Notes: generated by a model not told the origin, from the letters alone. A stretch of 64,000 nucleotides of DNA from Microbacterium sp. SORGH_AS_0969 (GCF_030818255.1 NZ_JAUTAG010000001.1:1488001-1552000); one strand, 5' to 3'; shown: positions 25,765-34,250, counted from the first letter of the stretch. Numbers and translations are program-made.

Positions 25765-25782
25765 GCCGCCTTCGCGGGCGGC
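25765..25782. terminator. short GC hairpin between convergent genes
   Basis: GCCGCC (25765-25770) pairs with GGCGGC (25777-25782) around TTCGCG, just after the Pr6Pr stop and before the convergent YdeI-like gene. There is only a weak T-run (TTCTG) on the plus strand. Confidence 0.5.
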
Positions 25783-25847
25783 TTCTGTGCGACGCGGTTC
25801 GGTGCGGGGGCCGCGAGCCCCACGTATCGGGCGGTGCGTCGATGACC

Positions 25848-26423
25848 TCAGCTCGTCGGATCGACGGATGCCGCGAGCCGGGCGACGTGCGCGGCGATCC
25901 GCTTCGCCCGCAGGGCGTCGCTCGTCGCGGTGACCACCGGGTGCAGCACGGAGTACCTCTCGCTCTTGTTCAACGTTTCGAAAGCACGAGCCGCTTCGGG
26001 AACGGCATCCAGAGCTGCCCGCAGGTCGGGCGGGACCTCGATCGTGGCGGACCCCGCGTACGCGCGGTCCCACCGCCCGTCGGCCTGGGCGCGGGCGATC
26101 TCGTCGGCGCCGCGCGGGCGCATGCGCCCCTCCTCGATCAGGCGCGCCACGATGTCGACGTTGCGCGTGGACCACATCGATCGCGCGCGGCGCGGAGTGA
26201 AGTGCTGGCGGAAGGTCGCGGCATCCCGGGACTGCTTGCGCCCGTCGATCCATCCGCTGCAGAGCGCCTCGTCGAGGGCCTCGGCGTAGGTGAGTGAGGT
26301 GGGCTCGGTCGTACCCTTCTTCGCCAGCACGAGCCAGACGCCGTCGCTCGCGCTCTCGTTCGCGTCGAGCCACGCACGCCAGTGCGCGGCGTCGGTGACG
26401 GTGAGTTCGGGTGGGTCGGCCAC
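25848..26423 (-). CDS. YdeI/OmdA family protein
   Basis: 191 residues. LTYAEALDEALCSGWIDGRKQ, FTPRRARSMWSTRNVDIVARLIEEGRM and the C-terminal FETLNKSERYSVLHPVV match the YdeI/OmpD-associated (bacteriocin-protection) family, often linked with resistance to cationic peptides. Soluble, monocistronic by spacing. Confidence 0.85.
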   Translation of the reverse strand: MADPPELTVTDAAHWRAWLDANESASDGVWLVLAKKGTTEPTSLTYAEALDEALCSGWIDGRKQSRDAATFRQHFTPRRARSMWSTRNVDIVARLIEEGRMRPRGADEIARAQADGRWDRAYAGSATIEVPPDLRAALDAVPEAARAFETLNKSERYSVLHPVVTATSDALRAKRIAAHVARLAASVDPTS

Positions 26424-26555
26424 GGGCGCCTCCTCGTGCGGGGTGTGTGAGGAGGGTAGTGCGGGGGTCCGACATCACGCCGCGGCGGGGCACGATGTAC
26501 CCGCGATCACCTTTGGCGGGCGCTCAAGTCGCTCGAGAATCGTTTGAACGCGAAA

Positions 26556-26582
26556 CGGCCCCGCCCGGTGCGGGCGGGGCCG
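26556..26582 (-). terminator. strong GC-rich terminator hairpin
   Basis: CGGCCCCGCCC (26556-26566) pairs perfectly with GGGCGGGGCCG (26572-26582). On the minus strand it follows the stop of the 76-residue gene and is trailed by GTTTCG, so it ends the two-gene operon upstream. Confidence 0.75.
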
Positions 26583-26592
26583 AATCATCGCG

Positions 26593-26823
26593 TCAGTGCT
26601 GCCCGGGTGTCCTGCCGGTGAGCTTCGCCGCCTCGCGGTCGTTGGCGGACCAGACGTAGGCGACGACGCCGAGGACCGCGGCGGGCGCGAGGGCGGACAG
26701 CAAGAACAGCCCGATCCCCGCCCACAGCCCCTCGTTCGCGAACGTGGGGCTCACGGCGAAACCGATGCCGACGAGGACGAGAGTCGCGACGAGAAGCAGC
26801 CGGTTGCGATGCGTGCGGGTCAT
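26593..26823 (-). CDS. small two-helix membrane protein, candidate immunity partner
   Basis: 76 residues: an Arg-rich N-terminus, two transmembrane helices (LLLVATLVLVGIGFAVSP and AGIGLFLLSALAPAAVLGVV) and a charged tail. Its ATG is 3 nt after the stop of the secreted-protein gene, with GGAGGGGG in the end of that gene, so the two are obligately coupled. Small membrane partners of secreted peptides are often immunity proteins, but nothing here proves it. Confidence 0.65.
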   Translation of the reverse strand: MTRTHRNRLLLVATLVLVGIGFAVSPTFANEGLWAGIGLFLLSALAPAAVLGVVAYVWSANDREAAKLTGRTPGQH

Positions 26824-26826
26824 GGT

Positions 26827-27444
26827 TTATCCCCCTCCGGGGTGCGAGACAGGTCGGCAGATTACCTGGCTGTACGCCGGTCCGGTAGGCCCGTCGGTGA
26901 AGTACACCCACAGTTCGTCATTACCGGGGCAGAACCCGTTGCCCGCGACGTACTCGTTGGCGATGGTCACCGCGAAACCCGCCACGATCCCCATCGGCGG
27001 GCTGAGCAGCCCGATGGCGGCCACGAGGCCGTAGGCCGTACCGTTCTTGATCGCGCGCTGGTCTGCGTTGTTGAAGGAGATGTACGTGCCCTCGCCGTCG
27101 CTACCGACCGCAAGATACGGAGAGATGGTGCCCGGTGCCGGCGGGACGACGAGACCGAAGTCGCCTTCGGCGAAGTGGTAGACGTTGACCGTTCGTCCCG
27201 CGTCGTCGATCCTGACGTCGAACGGGATGCCCGCCTCCTGGAACGCGGCGTGGGCCTCGCGAACCTGCTCCGTCGTGATGGTCGGGGCGGTGGTGTCCGC
27301 GACGACCGATGCGGGTGCAGGTTCAGTGTCCGAGGCTGTGGCCGGGGCCGCTGCCAGCGTCGACAGAGTGAGAGCGGCGACGGCCGCCGCAGCTGCTGAC
27401 CACCCCAGCTTCCGCTTGGTCGGTGTGATGACCGTATTACGCAT
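26827..27444 (-). CDS. secreted small protein with Gly-rich hydrophobic C-terminal domain
   Basis: 205 residues. Twin-Lys N-terminus and signal peptide ending near APATA. A short acidic spacer, then TEQVREAHAAFQEAGIPFDV, a beta region (GEGTYISFNNADQRAIKNG), a Gly/Ala/Ile-rich segment (AYGLVAAIGLLSPPMGIVAG) and a Cys pair (GNGFCPGND...QVICRP). I have no named family. The layout of leader, pro-region and hydrophobic Cys-flanked core, plus the coupled 2-TM gene, is bacteriocin-like. GAGGAA precedes ATG 27444; an earlier ATG at 27465 lacks a good site. Confidence 0.6.
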   Translation of the reverse strand: MRNTVITPTKRKLGWSAAAAAVAALTLSTLAAAPATASDTEPAPASVVADTTAPTITTEQVREAHAAFQEAGIPFDVRIDDAGRTVNVYHFAEGDFGLVVPPAPGTISPYLAVGSDGEGTYISFNNADQRAIKNGTAYGLVAAIGLLSPPMGIVAGFAVTIANEYVAGNGFCPGNDELWVYFTDGPTGPAYSQVICRPVSHPGGG

Positions 27445-27678
27445 GTGAGCTTCCTCGCTTTCCATGGTTCGTGTTTCTCACGGCTTCGACGCTTCACCTC
27501 TCCAGGGAGAACATCTAGTGAGCTCAGGAAGCGTCCAGGGAATATCCATCGGGCATGCACGAGATGTCCCCCAGACGGGGGACGAACGTTTGCGTACGAG
27601 TATTTGGAGGGGTAGCCTCCGGCCTCCCCTCTCATGACCGAGCAAGCTGAGGGTGCCGCGGAGATGTTCGAGGCGGCC

Positions 27679-27872
27679 CAAGGCTTCGATTCGCGACAAC
27701 ACGAAAGCCCTCCCGAACGGCCTGCGGCCGCCCGTGAGGGCTTTGAGGGGCTGACGGGAATCGTCCCTACCGCCCCTCCACGCGCCGCTTCGCGCCGCGC
27801 GGAGCCTCGGGCGGCAGGGGCCCACCCGCCGCGGGATCGGTTCCTACGGCACCCACGCGAAAGGTCCGCCAC
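27679..27872. repeat. 194-bp direct repeat, copy A (tRNA-Gly 3' fragment plus terminator)
   Basis: Near-identical to 27984-28177 (a handful of differences). It contains hairpin AAAGCCCTC/GAGGGCTTT (27704-27744) and an 18-nt copy of the tRNA-Gly 3' end, AGGGGCTGACGGGAATCG, at 27746-27763. Beyond these modules the region 27445-28164 holds no gene. Confidence 0.8.
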
Positions 27873-27920
27873 CCCGGCTGCGCCGGAATGTCGGACCTTT
27901 GGAGGGGCTGACGGGAATCG
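27860..27920. repeat. middle tRNA-3'-end/terminator module
   Basis: Hairpin AAAGGTCCG/CGGACCTTT (27860-27900) followed by the 18-nt tRNA-Gly 3'-end copy at 27903-27920. Read on the minus strand the order is tRNA fragment, then terminator, as at the intact tRNA. Confidence 0.7.
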
Positions 27921-27983
27921 TCCCCACCGCCCCTCCACGCGCCGCTTCGCGACGCGCGGAGCCTCCGGCGGCGTGGGCCCACC

Positions 27984-28177
27984 CAAGGCTTCGATTCACG
28001 GCAACACGAAAGCCCTCCCGAACGGCCTGCGGCCGCCCGTGAGGGCTTTGAGGGGCTGACGGGAATCGTCCCTACCGCCCCTCCACGCGCCGCTTCGCGA
28101 CGCGCGGAGCCTCGGGCGGCAGGGGCCCACCCGCCGCGGGATCGGTTCCTACGGCACCCACGCGAAAGGCCCGCCAC
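27984..28177. repeat. 194-bp direct repeat, copy B
   Basis: Second copy of the 27679-27872 unit, starting 305 bp later. Contains hairpin AAAGCCCTC/GAGGGCTTT (28009-28049) and the tRNA-Gly 3'-end copy at 28051-28068. Confidence 0.8.
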
Positions 28178-28206
28178 ACCGCCTGTGGCGGTGAGTCGGG
28201 CCTTTT
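28165..28206 (-). terminator. terminator of tRNA-Gly
   Basis: AAAGGCCCG pairs with CGGGCCTTT; on the minus strand it starts 1 nt after the tRNA 3' end and the stem closes with a T-run. Confidence 0.75.
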
Positions 28207-28207
28207 G

Positions 28208-28278
28208 AGGGGCTGACGGGAATCGAACCCGCGCTGTCTGCTTGGGAAGCAGAAGTTCTGCCATTGAACTACAGCCCC
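28208..28278 (-). tRNA. tRNA-Gly (anticodon CCC)
   Basis: On the minus strand GGGGCTG pairs with CAGCCCC (7-bp acceptor stem), D-arm GTTC...GAAC, anticodon stem TCTGC/GCAGA around the loop TTCCCAA (anticodon CCC), and T-arm CGGG-TTCGATT-CCCG. Discriminator T; CCA is not encoded. Reads codon GGG. Confidence 0.93.
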
Positions 28279-28461
28279 GGATGCCTTGCGGCAACCCGGC
28301 CAGCATAACAGCGTCTGCGTCGCGCGCCGGCGGCGGCGGGAGATGGCGTCCCTTGCCGAAGCCGCAGGCGATCTGCAAGACCGCGCCCAGCAGACGCGGT
28401 GTCGGCGCAGCGGGCACGTCACCCGGCGACACGGCCGGACCCCGCGCTCTAGGCTGGCCTC

Positions 28462-29067
28462 GTGCTGCTCTCCGATCGCGACATCCGAGCCGAACTCGCC
28501 TCCGGACGCCTGGGGCTCGACCCCTTCGACCCCGCCATGGTGCAGCCGTCGAGCGTCGACGTGCGGCTCGATCGGTACTTCCGGCTGTTCGACAACCACA
28601 AGTACCCCTTCATCGACCCGGCCGAAGACCAGCCCGAGCTGACCCGTCTGATCGAGGTCGACCCCGACGAGCCGTTCATCCTGCACCCGGGCGAGTTCGC
28701 GCTCGGCTCGACGTTCGAGCGGGTCTCGCTGCCCGACGACGTCGCGGCGCGTCTCGAGGGCAAGTCGTCGCTCGGGCGTCTCGGCCTGCTCACGCACTCG
28801 ACCGCCGGGTTCATCGACCCGGGTTTCTCGGGTCACGTCACCCTCGAGCTCTCGAACGTCGCGACCCTGCCGATCAAGCTCTGGCCCGGCATGAAGATCG
28901 GGCAGGTCTGCTATTTCCGCCTGACCTCGCCCGCCGAGAGCCCCTACGGTTCCGGCCCCTACGGCAACCGCTATCAGGGGCAGCGCGGCCCGACCGCTTC
29001 GCGCTCGGCGCTGAACTTCCACCGCACCGACGTCGGCGCGACCGACGCGGGTTCCGCCGGACGCTGA
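28462..29067 (+). CDS. dcd: dCTP deaminase
   Basis: 201 residues. The trimeric dUTPase-like fold is marked by [19 protein letters not shown] and [15 protein letters not shown], the latter carrying the catalytic Glu of Dcd. The enzyme deaminates dCTP to dUTP; actinobacterial members often also hydrolyse dUTP to dUMP. GTG start, monocistronic, with a hairpin directly after the stop. Confidence 0.95.
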   Translation: MLLSDRDIRAELASGRLGLDPFDPAMVQPSSVDVRLDRYFRLFDNHKYPFIDPAEDQPELTRLIEVDPDEPFILHPGEFALGSTFERVSLPDDVAARLEGKSSLGRLGLLTHSTAGFIDPGFSGHVTLELSNVATLPIKLWPGMKIGQVCYFRLTSPAESPYGSGPYGNRYQGQRGPTASRSALNFHRTDVGATDAGSAGR

Positions 29068-29075
29068 GCAACACG

Positions 29076-29114
29076 CGAACAGCCCCATCGAGTCGAGCTC
29101 GGTGGGGCTGTTCG
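29076..29114 (+). terminator. hairpin after dcd
   Basis: CGAACAGCCCCATCG and CGGTGGGGCTGTTCG form a 15-bp stem with one mismatch 9 nt after the dcd stop. It lacks a T-tract, as is common for actinobacterial terminators. Confidence 0.7.
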
Positions 29115-29204
29115 CTGCGCGGCGCGTGCCGCGCCATAAACGCGATCCACGCACAGAAACACGATGTGCACGTGTTTCCGGTCGCGGAGAGCGTTTATCG
29201 CTGA

Positions 29205-29999
29205 TCATTCGGATGCCGAGGGCTCACCGGATGCCGAAGCCTCGCGGCCGCGGACGAACCCGGCGTCGAAGCCGCGCTCGAAGGCACGCTGCGCCGCGCG
29301 GTGAGCGCGGTGCGAGCCGCCGTGACGGTGCTCGCCGTCGTGGTGCGCGCCGTGGCCGTGTCGGCCGAAGCCGTGCTCGCCGCGCGCGAACCCGTCGTGG
29401 TGGCGGAGTCGACCGTGGCCGTGCTCACCGTGCTCTGCACGCTCCGACCCGGTGCGCTCGCCGCGCTCGAACCCGGCGTGGTCGCCGTGCCCGCGGAATC
29501 CGGGGCCGAAACCGCGGCCGAAGCCCCGGCCGGCGCCGGGACCGAACGCAGGCCCGAAGCCGGGGCCGAAGCCGCGTCCGCCGCGGAATCCGCGGGGCCC
29601 GGCGTCCGTGGCATCCACCCCGAGGGCGTCCGCGACGGCATCGAGCGAGGCGCTGAGCTGGGCCAGCGCGTCGGCGGGCAGGTCGGCGAGGATCGACGCG
29701 CGGTCGGCGTCCACCCGGTCGAGGATCGCGCGACCCTCGTCGGTCAGCGTCCAGGCGTCGTCGGTCCGGGCGATCCAGCCACGCTCGGCGAGAGCGGCGA
29801 CGCGCTTGCCGCCGCGGGAGATGCGGTCGCTCACCCACGGGGCGTCGAGGCGACCGTCGATGACGCTGAGGATCGCGATGGTCCGCGGGTCGAGGTCGCT
29901 CGCGCGGAGCTGCTCGAACAGGCGGTGGTGCAGTGCATGGCCGACCGCGTTCAGGCGGTGGGCGAGGCTGCGGGCATCAAGAGAAGAAGAGGTGTTCAT
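29205..29999 (-). CDS. MarR-like winged-helix regulator with Gly/His/Phe-rich tail
   Basis: 264 residues. The N-terminal about 125 residues form a winged helix (LHHRLFEQLRASDLDPRTIAILSVI, WVSDRISRGGKRVAALAERGWI). The C-terminal half is low-complexity: FGPGF repeats, then His-rich HGEHGHGRLRHHD and HGHGAHHDGEHRH, then RAAQRAFERGFDAGF. Such tails may bind metal or form a disordered mesh. It is divergent from a second MarR gene that carries its own His cluster, with shared dyads between. AAAGGA precedes ATG 29999. Confidence 0.7.
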   Translation of the reverse strand: MNTSSSLDARSLAHRLNAVGHALHHRLFEQLRASDLDPRTIAILSVIDGRLDAPWVSDRISRGGKRVAALAERGWIARTDDAWTLTDEGRAILDRVDADRASILADLPADALAQLSASLDAVADALGVDATDAGPRGFRGGRGFGPGFGPAFGPGAGRGFGRGFGPGFRGHGDHAGFERGERTGSERAEHGEHGHGRLRHHDGFARGEHGFGRHGHGAHHDGEHRHGGSHRAHRAAQRAFERGFDAGFVRGREASASGEPSASE

Positions 30000-30037
30000 G
30001 GGGTGTCCTTTCGTGCGACGGGATATCCGTCGATGTA

Positions 30038-30093
30038 TGTCATGTGACAACGAATGTACTGTGACATGTATTCCGAATGCTTGTCAAGCGACA
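30038..30093. promoter_or_regulatory. divergent MarR operator region
   Basis: Two dyads, TGTCATGTGACA (30038-30049) and TGTCAAGCGACA (30082-30093), with a GTGACATGT word between. TAAAAT at 30096-30101 is a -10 for the plus-strand gene and predicts a transcript beginning at its GTG (leaderless). The dyads abut both promoters, which suits autoregulation. Confidence 0.65.
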
Positions 30094-30107
30094 TGTAAAA
30101 TTCCCTC

Positions 30108-30611
30108 GTGACCTCCGATCCCGCCGACGACATCGCCGCCGCTCTCGCGAAGCTGCGCGGGCGACGCCCGCGCCCCCCGTTCGGTCCGGACGAGCATCAC
30201 CACCCGCACGGACACGGCGGACCGTGGGGTCGAGGGGCGCCGCCGTGGGCGGATCCCGCGCACGGACGCTTCGGCGGACCCGCGCGCCTGCGCCTGCTGG
30301 ACGCCCTGGTCGCGGCATCCGATGCTCTATCCGTCAGCGAGATCGCCGAAGCGGTGGGTGTGGATCAGCCGCGCGCTTCGCGCCTCGTGCAGCAGGCGAC
30401 GCAGATGGGGCTGGTCGCGCGCGAGCCCGACCCCGACGACGCCCGCCGCACCCGCGTGCGCCTCACCCCCGAGGGCGAGAAGCTCATCTCGAGCTTCCGC
30501 GGAAGGCGACGGGATGCCGTGCGCTCCGCGCTCGAGTCGTTCACCGACGCCGAGCGCGCCGACCTCGCCCGTTTGCTGGCCAAGTTCGCCGAGGCCTGGC
30601 CGCGCGACTGA
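30108..30611 (+). CDS. MarR-family regulator with N-terminal His cluster
   Basis: 167 residues. The N-terminal insert DEHHHPHGHGGPW (His30-32, 34, 36) comes before a MarR winged helix (LSVSEIAEAVGVDQPRASRLVQQATQMGLV; wing DPDDARRTRVRLT). The His cluster could sense Zn, Ni or Cu (inference). The GTG lies at the predicted transcription start. Regulated together with the divergent gene at 29205-29999. Confidence 0.85.
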   Translation: MTSDPADDIAAALAKLRGRRPRPPFGPDEHHHPHGHGGPWGRGAPPWADPAHGRFGGPARLRLLDALVAASDALSVSEIAEAVGVDQPRASRLVQQATQMGLVAREPDPDDARRTRVRLTPEGEKLISSFRGRRRDAVRSALESFTDAERADLARLLAKFAEAWPRD

Positions 30612-30645
30612 GTCCGCGGCATCCGGAGTCGTCCGCGCGGCGCGG

Positions 30646-30739
30646 GCGAAACTCCTGAAGAATCGCGGGCGGCACTGACGTCTGCCGCGAGATCACACGG
30701 ACATCCCCGACGGCGGTGCGGGAAAGTCAGGAGTTTCGC
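30646..30739. repeat. 13-bp inverted repeat, convergent intergenic region
   Basis: GCGAAACTCCTGA (30646-30658) is exactly complementary to TCAGGAGTTTCGC (30727-30739), 68 nt apart, between the MarR gene and the convergent MFS gene. It may act as a bidirectional terminator or belong to another palindromic family. Confidence 0.65.
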
Positions 30740-30812
30740 ACGCTCCGCGCCGCGCGGCGCCCGACCGCAACGCGCCGTTCCGCACCGCGCCGCGCATAAA
30801 CCGCGCGGCGGC

Positions 30813-32192
30813 TCAGACGATCGTGGCCGGCTTCGCCTTCACCGGGAGCAGCAGCACCAAGCCGACGGCGAGGATCAGCACGATCCCCAGGATGCCGAGG
30901 CGCGTGTCGCCCGTCAGCCCGACGAACAGGGCGAACAGGCCGGGGGCGAGGAACGACACCGCGCGTCCGGTGGTCGCGTAGAGGCCGAAGATCTCGCCCT
31001 CACGGCCCTCCGGTGCGACGCGCGCGAGGAACGACCGGCTCGCCGACTGCACCGGACCGACGAAGGCGCACAGGCCGAGGCCCACGATCCAGAACCCGGT
31101 CTGCGACGTTCCGATGAAGAGCATCGCCGCGCCGAGCACGATCAGGCAGATCAGCGAGGCGGTGATCACGCGTTTCGGTCCGAAGCGGTCGTCGAGGCGT
31201 CCCGCCGCGAACGTGCTCACCCCCGCCACGACGTTCGCCGCGACGGCGAAGTAAAGCACCTCGGTCGAGCTGAAGCCGAACACCTGCGCCGCGATGATCG
31301 CGCCGAACGTGAACACGCCCGTCAGGCCGTCGCGGAACACCGCGCTCGCGACGAGAAAGAGCAGCACCTGCCGACTGTCGCGCCAGAGCGACCGCAGCGT
31401 GTTCCACAGCACGACGTACGAGCGGAAGAATCCCACCCGCACCTCGCGTCGCTGCGCCGGGATCTCGGGCACGCGCAGAAGCACCGGGATCGCGAACACG
31501 GCGTACCAGAGGGCGGATGCCAAGATCGCGAGCCGGATGTTCAGGCCGCCGTCTTTCGACACGGCGAGGAGGCCACCGGCATCCGGATTCCCGAAGCTCT
31601 GGATGAACAGCACGAGGAGCAGGATGAGCAGCACGATTCCGCCCACGTACCCCATGCCCCAGCCGAAGCCCGAGACGCGGCCGATGTTCTCGCGCGTCGA
31701 GACCTGCGTGAGCATCGCGTAGTAGTTGACGCTGGCGAACTCGAAGAAGACGTTCCCGACGGCGATGAGCGTCGCGCCGAGGATGAGATACGCGGGCGTG
31801 CCCTCGACGAACACCATGGCGGCCATCGCCAGCACGACGAGGCCCGTGTTCACGCCGAGCCACAGCTTGCGGCGGCCGGTGCCGTCGGAGCGTTGTCCGA
31901 GCACGGGGGCCACGAGCGCGACGACGATGCCGGCGAACATCAGCGCCAGACCGACGACGCTCGCGTTCTCGGCGAGGGCGTGCACGAGCGCGGGGTCGTC
32001 GTCGTTGCCGTTCGCGGCGGCCACGATCGCCGGGTCGACGAAGAGCTCGCTCGCGAGGTAGGTGCTGAACACGAACGTCGTCACGACCGCGTTGAAGGCG
32101 GCCGAACCCCAGTCCCAGAGGGCCCAGGCGATGACCGGGCGGCGGGTCGAGACGTTCGGCGAGGCGGTCCCGGGGGAAGGCATGTCGGTCAC
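30813..32192 (-). CDS. MFS transporter, UMF1/Atg22-like
   Basis: 459 residues, about 12 transmembrane helices. VIAWALWDWGSAAFNAVVTTFVFSTYL near the start and APVLGQRSDGTGRRKLWL (the loop 2-3 motif) are typical of the UMF1/Atg22-like group, whose bacterial substrates are mostly unknown. GTG 32192 has AAGGA 7 nt upstream; ATG 32183 is an alternative. Divergent from the DEAD-box helicase. Confidence 0.85.
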   Translation of the reverse strand: MTDMPSPGTASPNVSTRRPVIAWALWDWGSAAFNAVVTTFVFSTYLASELFVDPAIVAAANGNDDDPALVHALAENASVVGLALMFAGIVVALVAPVLGQRSDGTGRRKLWLGVNTGLVVLAMAAMVFVEGTPAYLILGATLIAVGNVFFEFASVNYYAMLTQVSTRENIGRVSGFGWGMGYVGGIVLLILLLVLFIQSFGNPDAGGLLAVSKDGGLNIRLAILASALWYAVFAIPVLLRVPEIPAQRREVRVGFFRSYVVLWNTLRSLWRDSRQVLLFLVASAVFRDGLTGVFTFGAIIAAQVFGFSSTEVLYFAVAANVVAGVSTFAAGRLDDRFGPKRVITASLICLIVLGAAMLFIGTSQTGFWIVGLGLCAFVGPVQSASRSFLARVAPEGREGEIFGLYATTGRAVSFLAPGLFALFVGLTGDTRLGILGIVLILAVGLVLLLPVKAKPATIV

Positions 32193-32309
32193 GCTAGGGT
32201 CCTTCGGTGAACGCCCGGTGCGCCGGGAGACAGCCGCGCCGGCGTCGGCGCGCGCGTTCAGGTTATCCTCAGGCCCGCGCGGGACAGCGGAGCGGACTAC
32301 CGTGGAGTC

Positions 32310-34052
32310 ATGGCATCCGAAATCCCCGTCGACTCCGCTGAGGCTGAGACCACCCCCGAGAAGCTCACCTTCGCCGATCTGGGACTGGATGCCGCCGTGC
32401 TCAAGGCCCTGAAAGACGTCGGGTACGAGACCCCGTCCGCCATCCAGGCCGCCACGATCCCCGTGCTGCTGCAGGGGCGCGACGTCGTCGGTCTCGCCCA
32501 GACGGGCACCGGCAAGACCGCGGCCTTCGCGCTGCCGGTGCTGTCGCAGATGGAGACGGGGCACAAGAACCCGCAGGCGCTCGTCCTCGCTCCGACCCGC
32601 GAGCTCGCGCTGCAGGTATGCGAGGCGTTCGAGAAGTACGCCGCGCACATCAAGGGCGTCTCGGTGCTGCCCGTCTACGGCGGTCAGGGCTACGGCCAGC
32701 AGCTGTCGGCGCTGCGCCGCGGCGTCGACGTGATCGTCGGCACCCCCGGTCGCATCATGGACCACCTCGACAAGGGCACGCTCGACCTGAGCGAGCTGAA
32801 GTTCCTCGTGCTCGACGAGGCCGACGAGATGCTCAAGATGGGCTTCGCCGAAGACGTCGAGACGATCCTCGCCGACACCCCCTCGACCAAGCAGGTCGCG
32901 CTCTTCTCCGCGACGATGCCGGCGCAGATCCGACGCATCTCGGCGCAGTACCTCAACGACCCCGAAGAGATCACGGTCAAGACCAAGACCACGACCTCGG
33001 CGAACATCACGCAGCGCTACCTCGTGGTGTCGTACCAGCAGAAGATCGACGCGCTCACGCGCATCCTCGAAGTCGAGAACTTCGAGGGCATGATCGTCTT
33101 CACCCGCACGAAGAACGAGACCGAGACGGTCGCCGAGAAGCTGCGCGCCCGTGGCTACACCGCCGCCGCGATCAACGGCGACATCGCCCAGGTGCAGCGC
33201 GAGCGCACGGTCAACCAGCTGAAGAGCGGCAAGCTCGACATCCTCGTCGCCACCGACGTCGCCGCCCGAGGCCTCGACGTCGAGCGCATCAGCCACGTCG
33301 TCAACTACGACCTGCCGATCGACACCGAGTCGTACGTGCACCGCATCGGCCGCACGGGCCGCGCGGGCCGCACCGGAGACGCGATCAGCTTCGTCACCCC
33401 GCGCGAGCGCCGCATGCTCACCGCGATCGAGAAGGCCACGCGCCAGCCGCTGACCGAGATGTCGCTGCCGAGCGTCGACGACGTCAACGCCACGCGCCTG
33501 ACCCGCTTCGACGACGCGATCACCGCGGCCCTCGAAGACACGGCGGCGATCGCGACCTTCCGCGACGTCGTCGCGCACTACGTCGCGCACCACGACGTTC
33601 CCGAGGCCGACGTGGCCGCGGCCCTCGCCGTCGTGGCGCAGGGCGATACGCCGTTGCTGCTCGAGGAGGAGACGATCCAGCAGCCGCGATTCGATCGCGA
33701 CCGCGCGGACCGCCCGGCCCGCGAGCCGCGCGAGGGCGGCGACCGGCGCAGCAGCGGCGGACGCTTCGCGACGTACCGCATCGCCGTGGGCCGTCGCCAG
33801 CGAGTCGAGCCGCGCCAGATCGTCGGCGCTCTCGCGAACGAGGGGGGCCTGCGCCGCAACGACTTCGGGGCGATCCAGATCCGCCAGGACTTCTCGCTCG
33901 TCGAGCTCCCCGCCGACCTCTCGCGCGACACGATCAACCGCCTCGCCGACACCCGCATCTCGGGCCAGCTGATCGACCTGCGGCTCGACCAGGGCGGACG
34001 CTCCGCGAAGCGCAGCGACCGGCCCCAGCGTCGGGATCGCGACCGCGACTGA
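32310..34052 (+). CDS. deaD: DEAD-box RNA helicase, DeaD/CsdA type
   Basis: 580 residues. Q motif region (FADLGLDAAVLKALKDVGYETPSAIQ), Walker A AQTGTGKT (about 63-70), DEAD in LVLDEADEMLKMG (about 169), SAT near 200, and HRIGRTGRAGR near 345. The C-terminus has a DbpA-type RNA-binding domain (RIAVGRRQRVEPRQIVGALANEGGL) and an Arg/Asp-rich tail. It remodels structured RNA, as in cold adaptation and ribosome assembly. Monocistronic. Confidence 0.93.
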   Translation: MASEIPVDSAEAETTPEKLTFADLGLDAAVLKALKDVGYETPSAIQAATIPVLLQGRDVVGLAQTGTGKTAAFALPVLSQMETGHKNPQALVLAPTRELALQVCEAFEKYAAHIKGVSVLPVYGGQGYGQQLSALRRGVDVIVGTPGRIMDHLDKGTLDLSELKFLVLDEADEMLKMGFAEDVETILADTPSTKQVALFSATMPAQIRRISAQYLNDPEEITVKTKTTTSANITQRYLVVSYQQKIDALTRILEVENFEGMIVFTRTKNETETVAEKLRARGYTAAAINGDIAQVQRERTVNQLKSGKLDILVATDVAARGLDVERISHVVNYDLPIDTESYVHRIGRTGRAGRTGDAISFVTPRERRMLTAIEKATRQPLTEMSLPSVDDVNATRLTRFDDAITAALEDTAAIATFRDVVAHYVAHHDVPEADVAAALAVVAQGDTPLLLEEETIQQPRFDRDRADRPAREPREGGDRRSSGGRFATYRIAVGRRQRVEPRQIVGALANEGGLRRNDFGAIQIRQDFSLVELPADLSRDTINRLADTRISGQLIDLRLDQGGRSAKRSDRPQRRDRDRD

Positions 34053-34166
34053 GCCTCCGACCGGCCGCCGCGCCGGGTCTGCGGCATCCGTTCGACGCCC
34101 CCGCTGCCCTTCTGGGCGCGGGGGCGTCGGTGTCGTGCGCCGGCAATGACCTGACCGCTGAGGGCG

Positions 34167-34216
34167 TGTCCCACTTTGTGCAGTTCGAAGGCCCTGCGGC
34201 CGCACATAGTGGGACA
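34167..34216. repeat. TGTCCC-type palindromic unit, copy 2
   Basis: A 50-nt hairpin: TGTCCCACTTTGTGCAG pairs imperfectly with GCACATAGTGGGACA. Together with the next copy it fills the gap between deaD and the dnaK promoter. Confidence 0.75.
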
Positions 34217-34250
34217 TCTGAGGGTGAGGCGGGGTCGTGGCTGTTGGGCG

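Noticed and set aside
27634..28059. Plus-strand and minus-strand frames through the tRNA-scar region
   Set aside because: Low-complexity Arg/Ala/Pro products over duplicated terminators and tRNA fragments.
27746..28068. Additional tRNA genes
   Set aside because: Only the 3' 18 nt of tRNA-Gly are present; the anticodon and 5' halves are missing.
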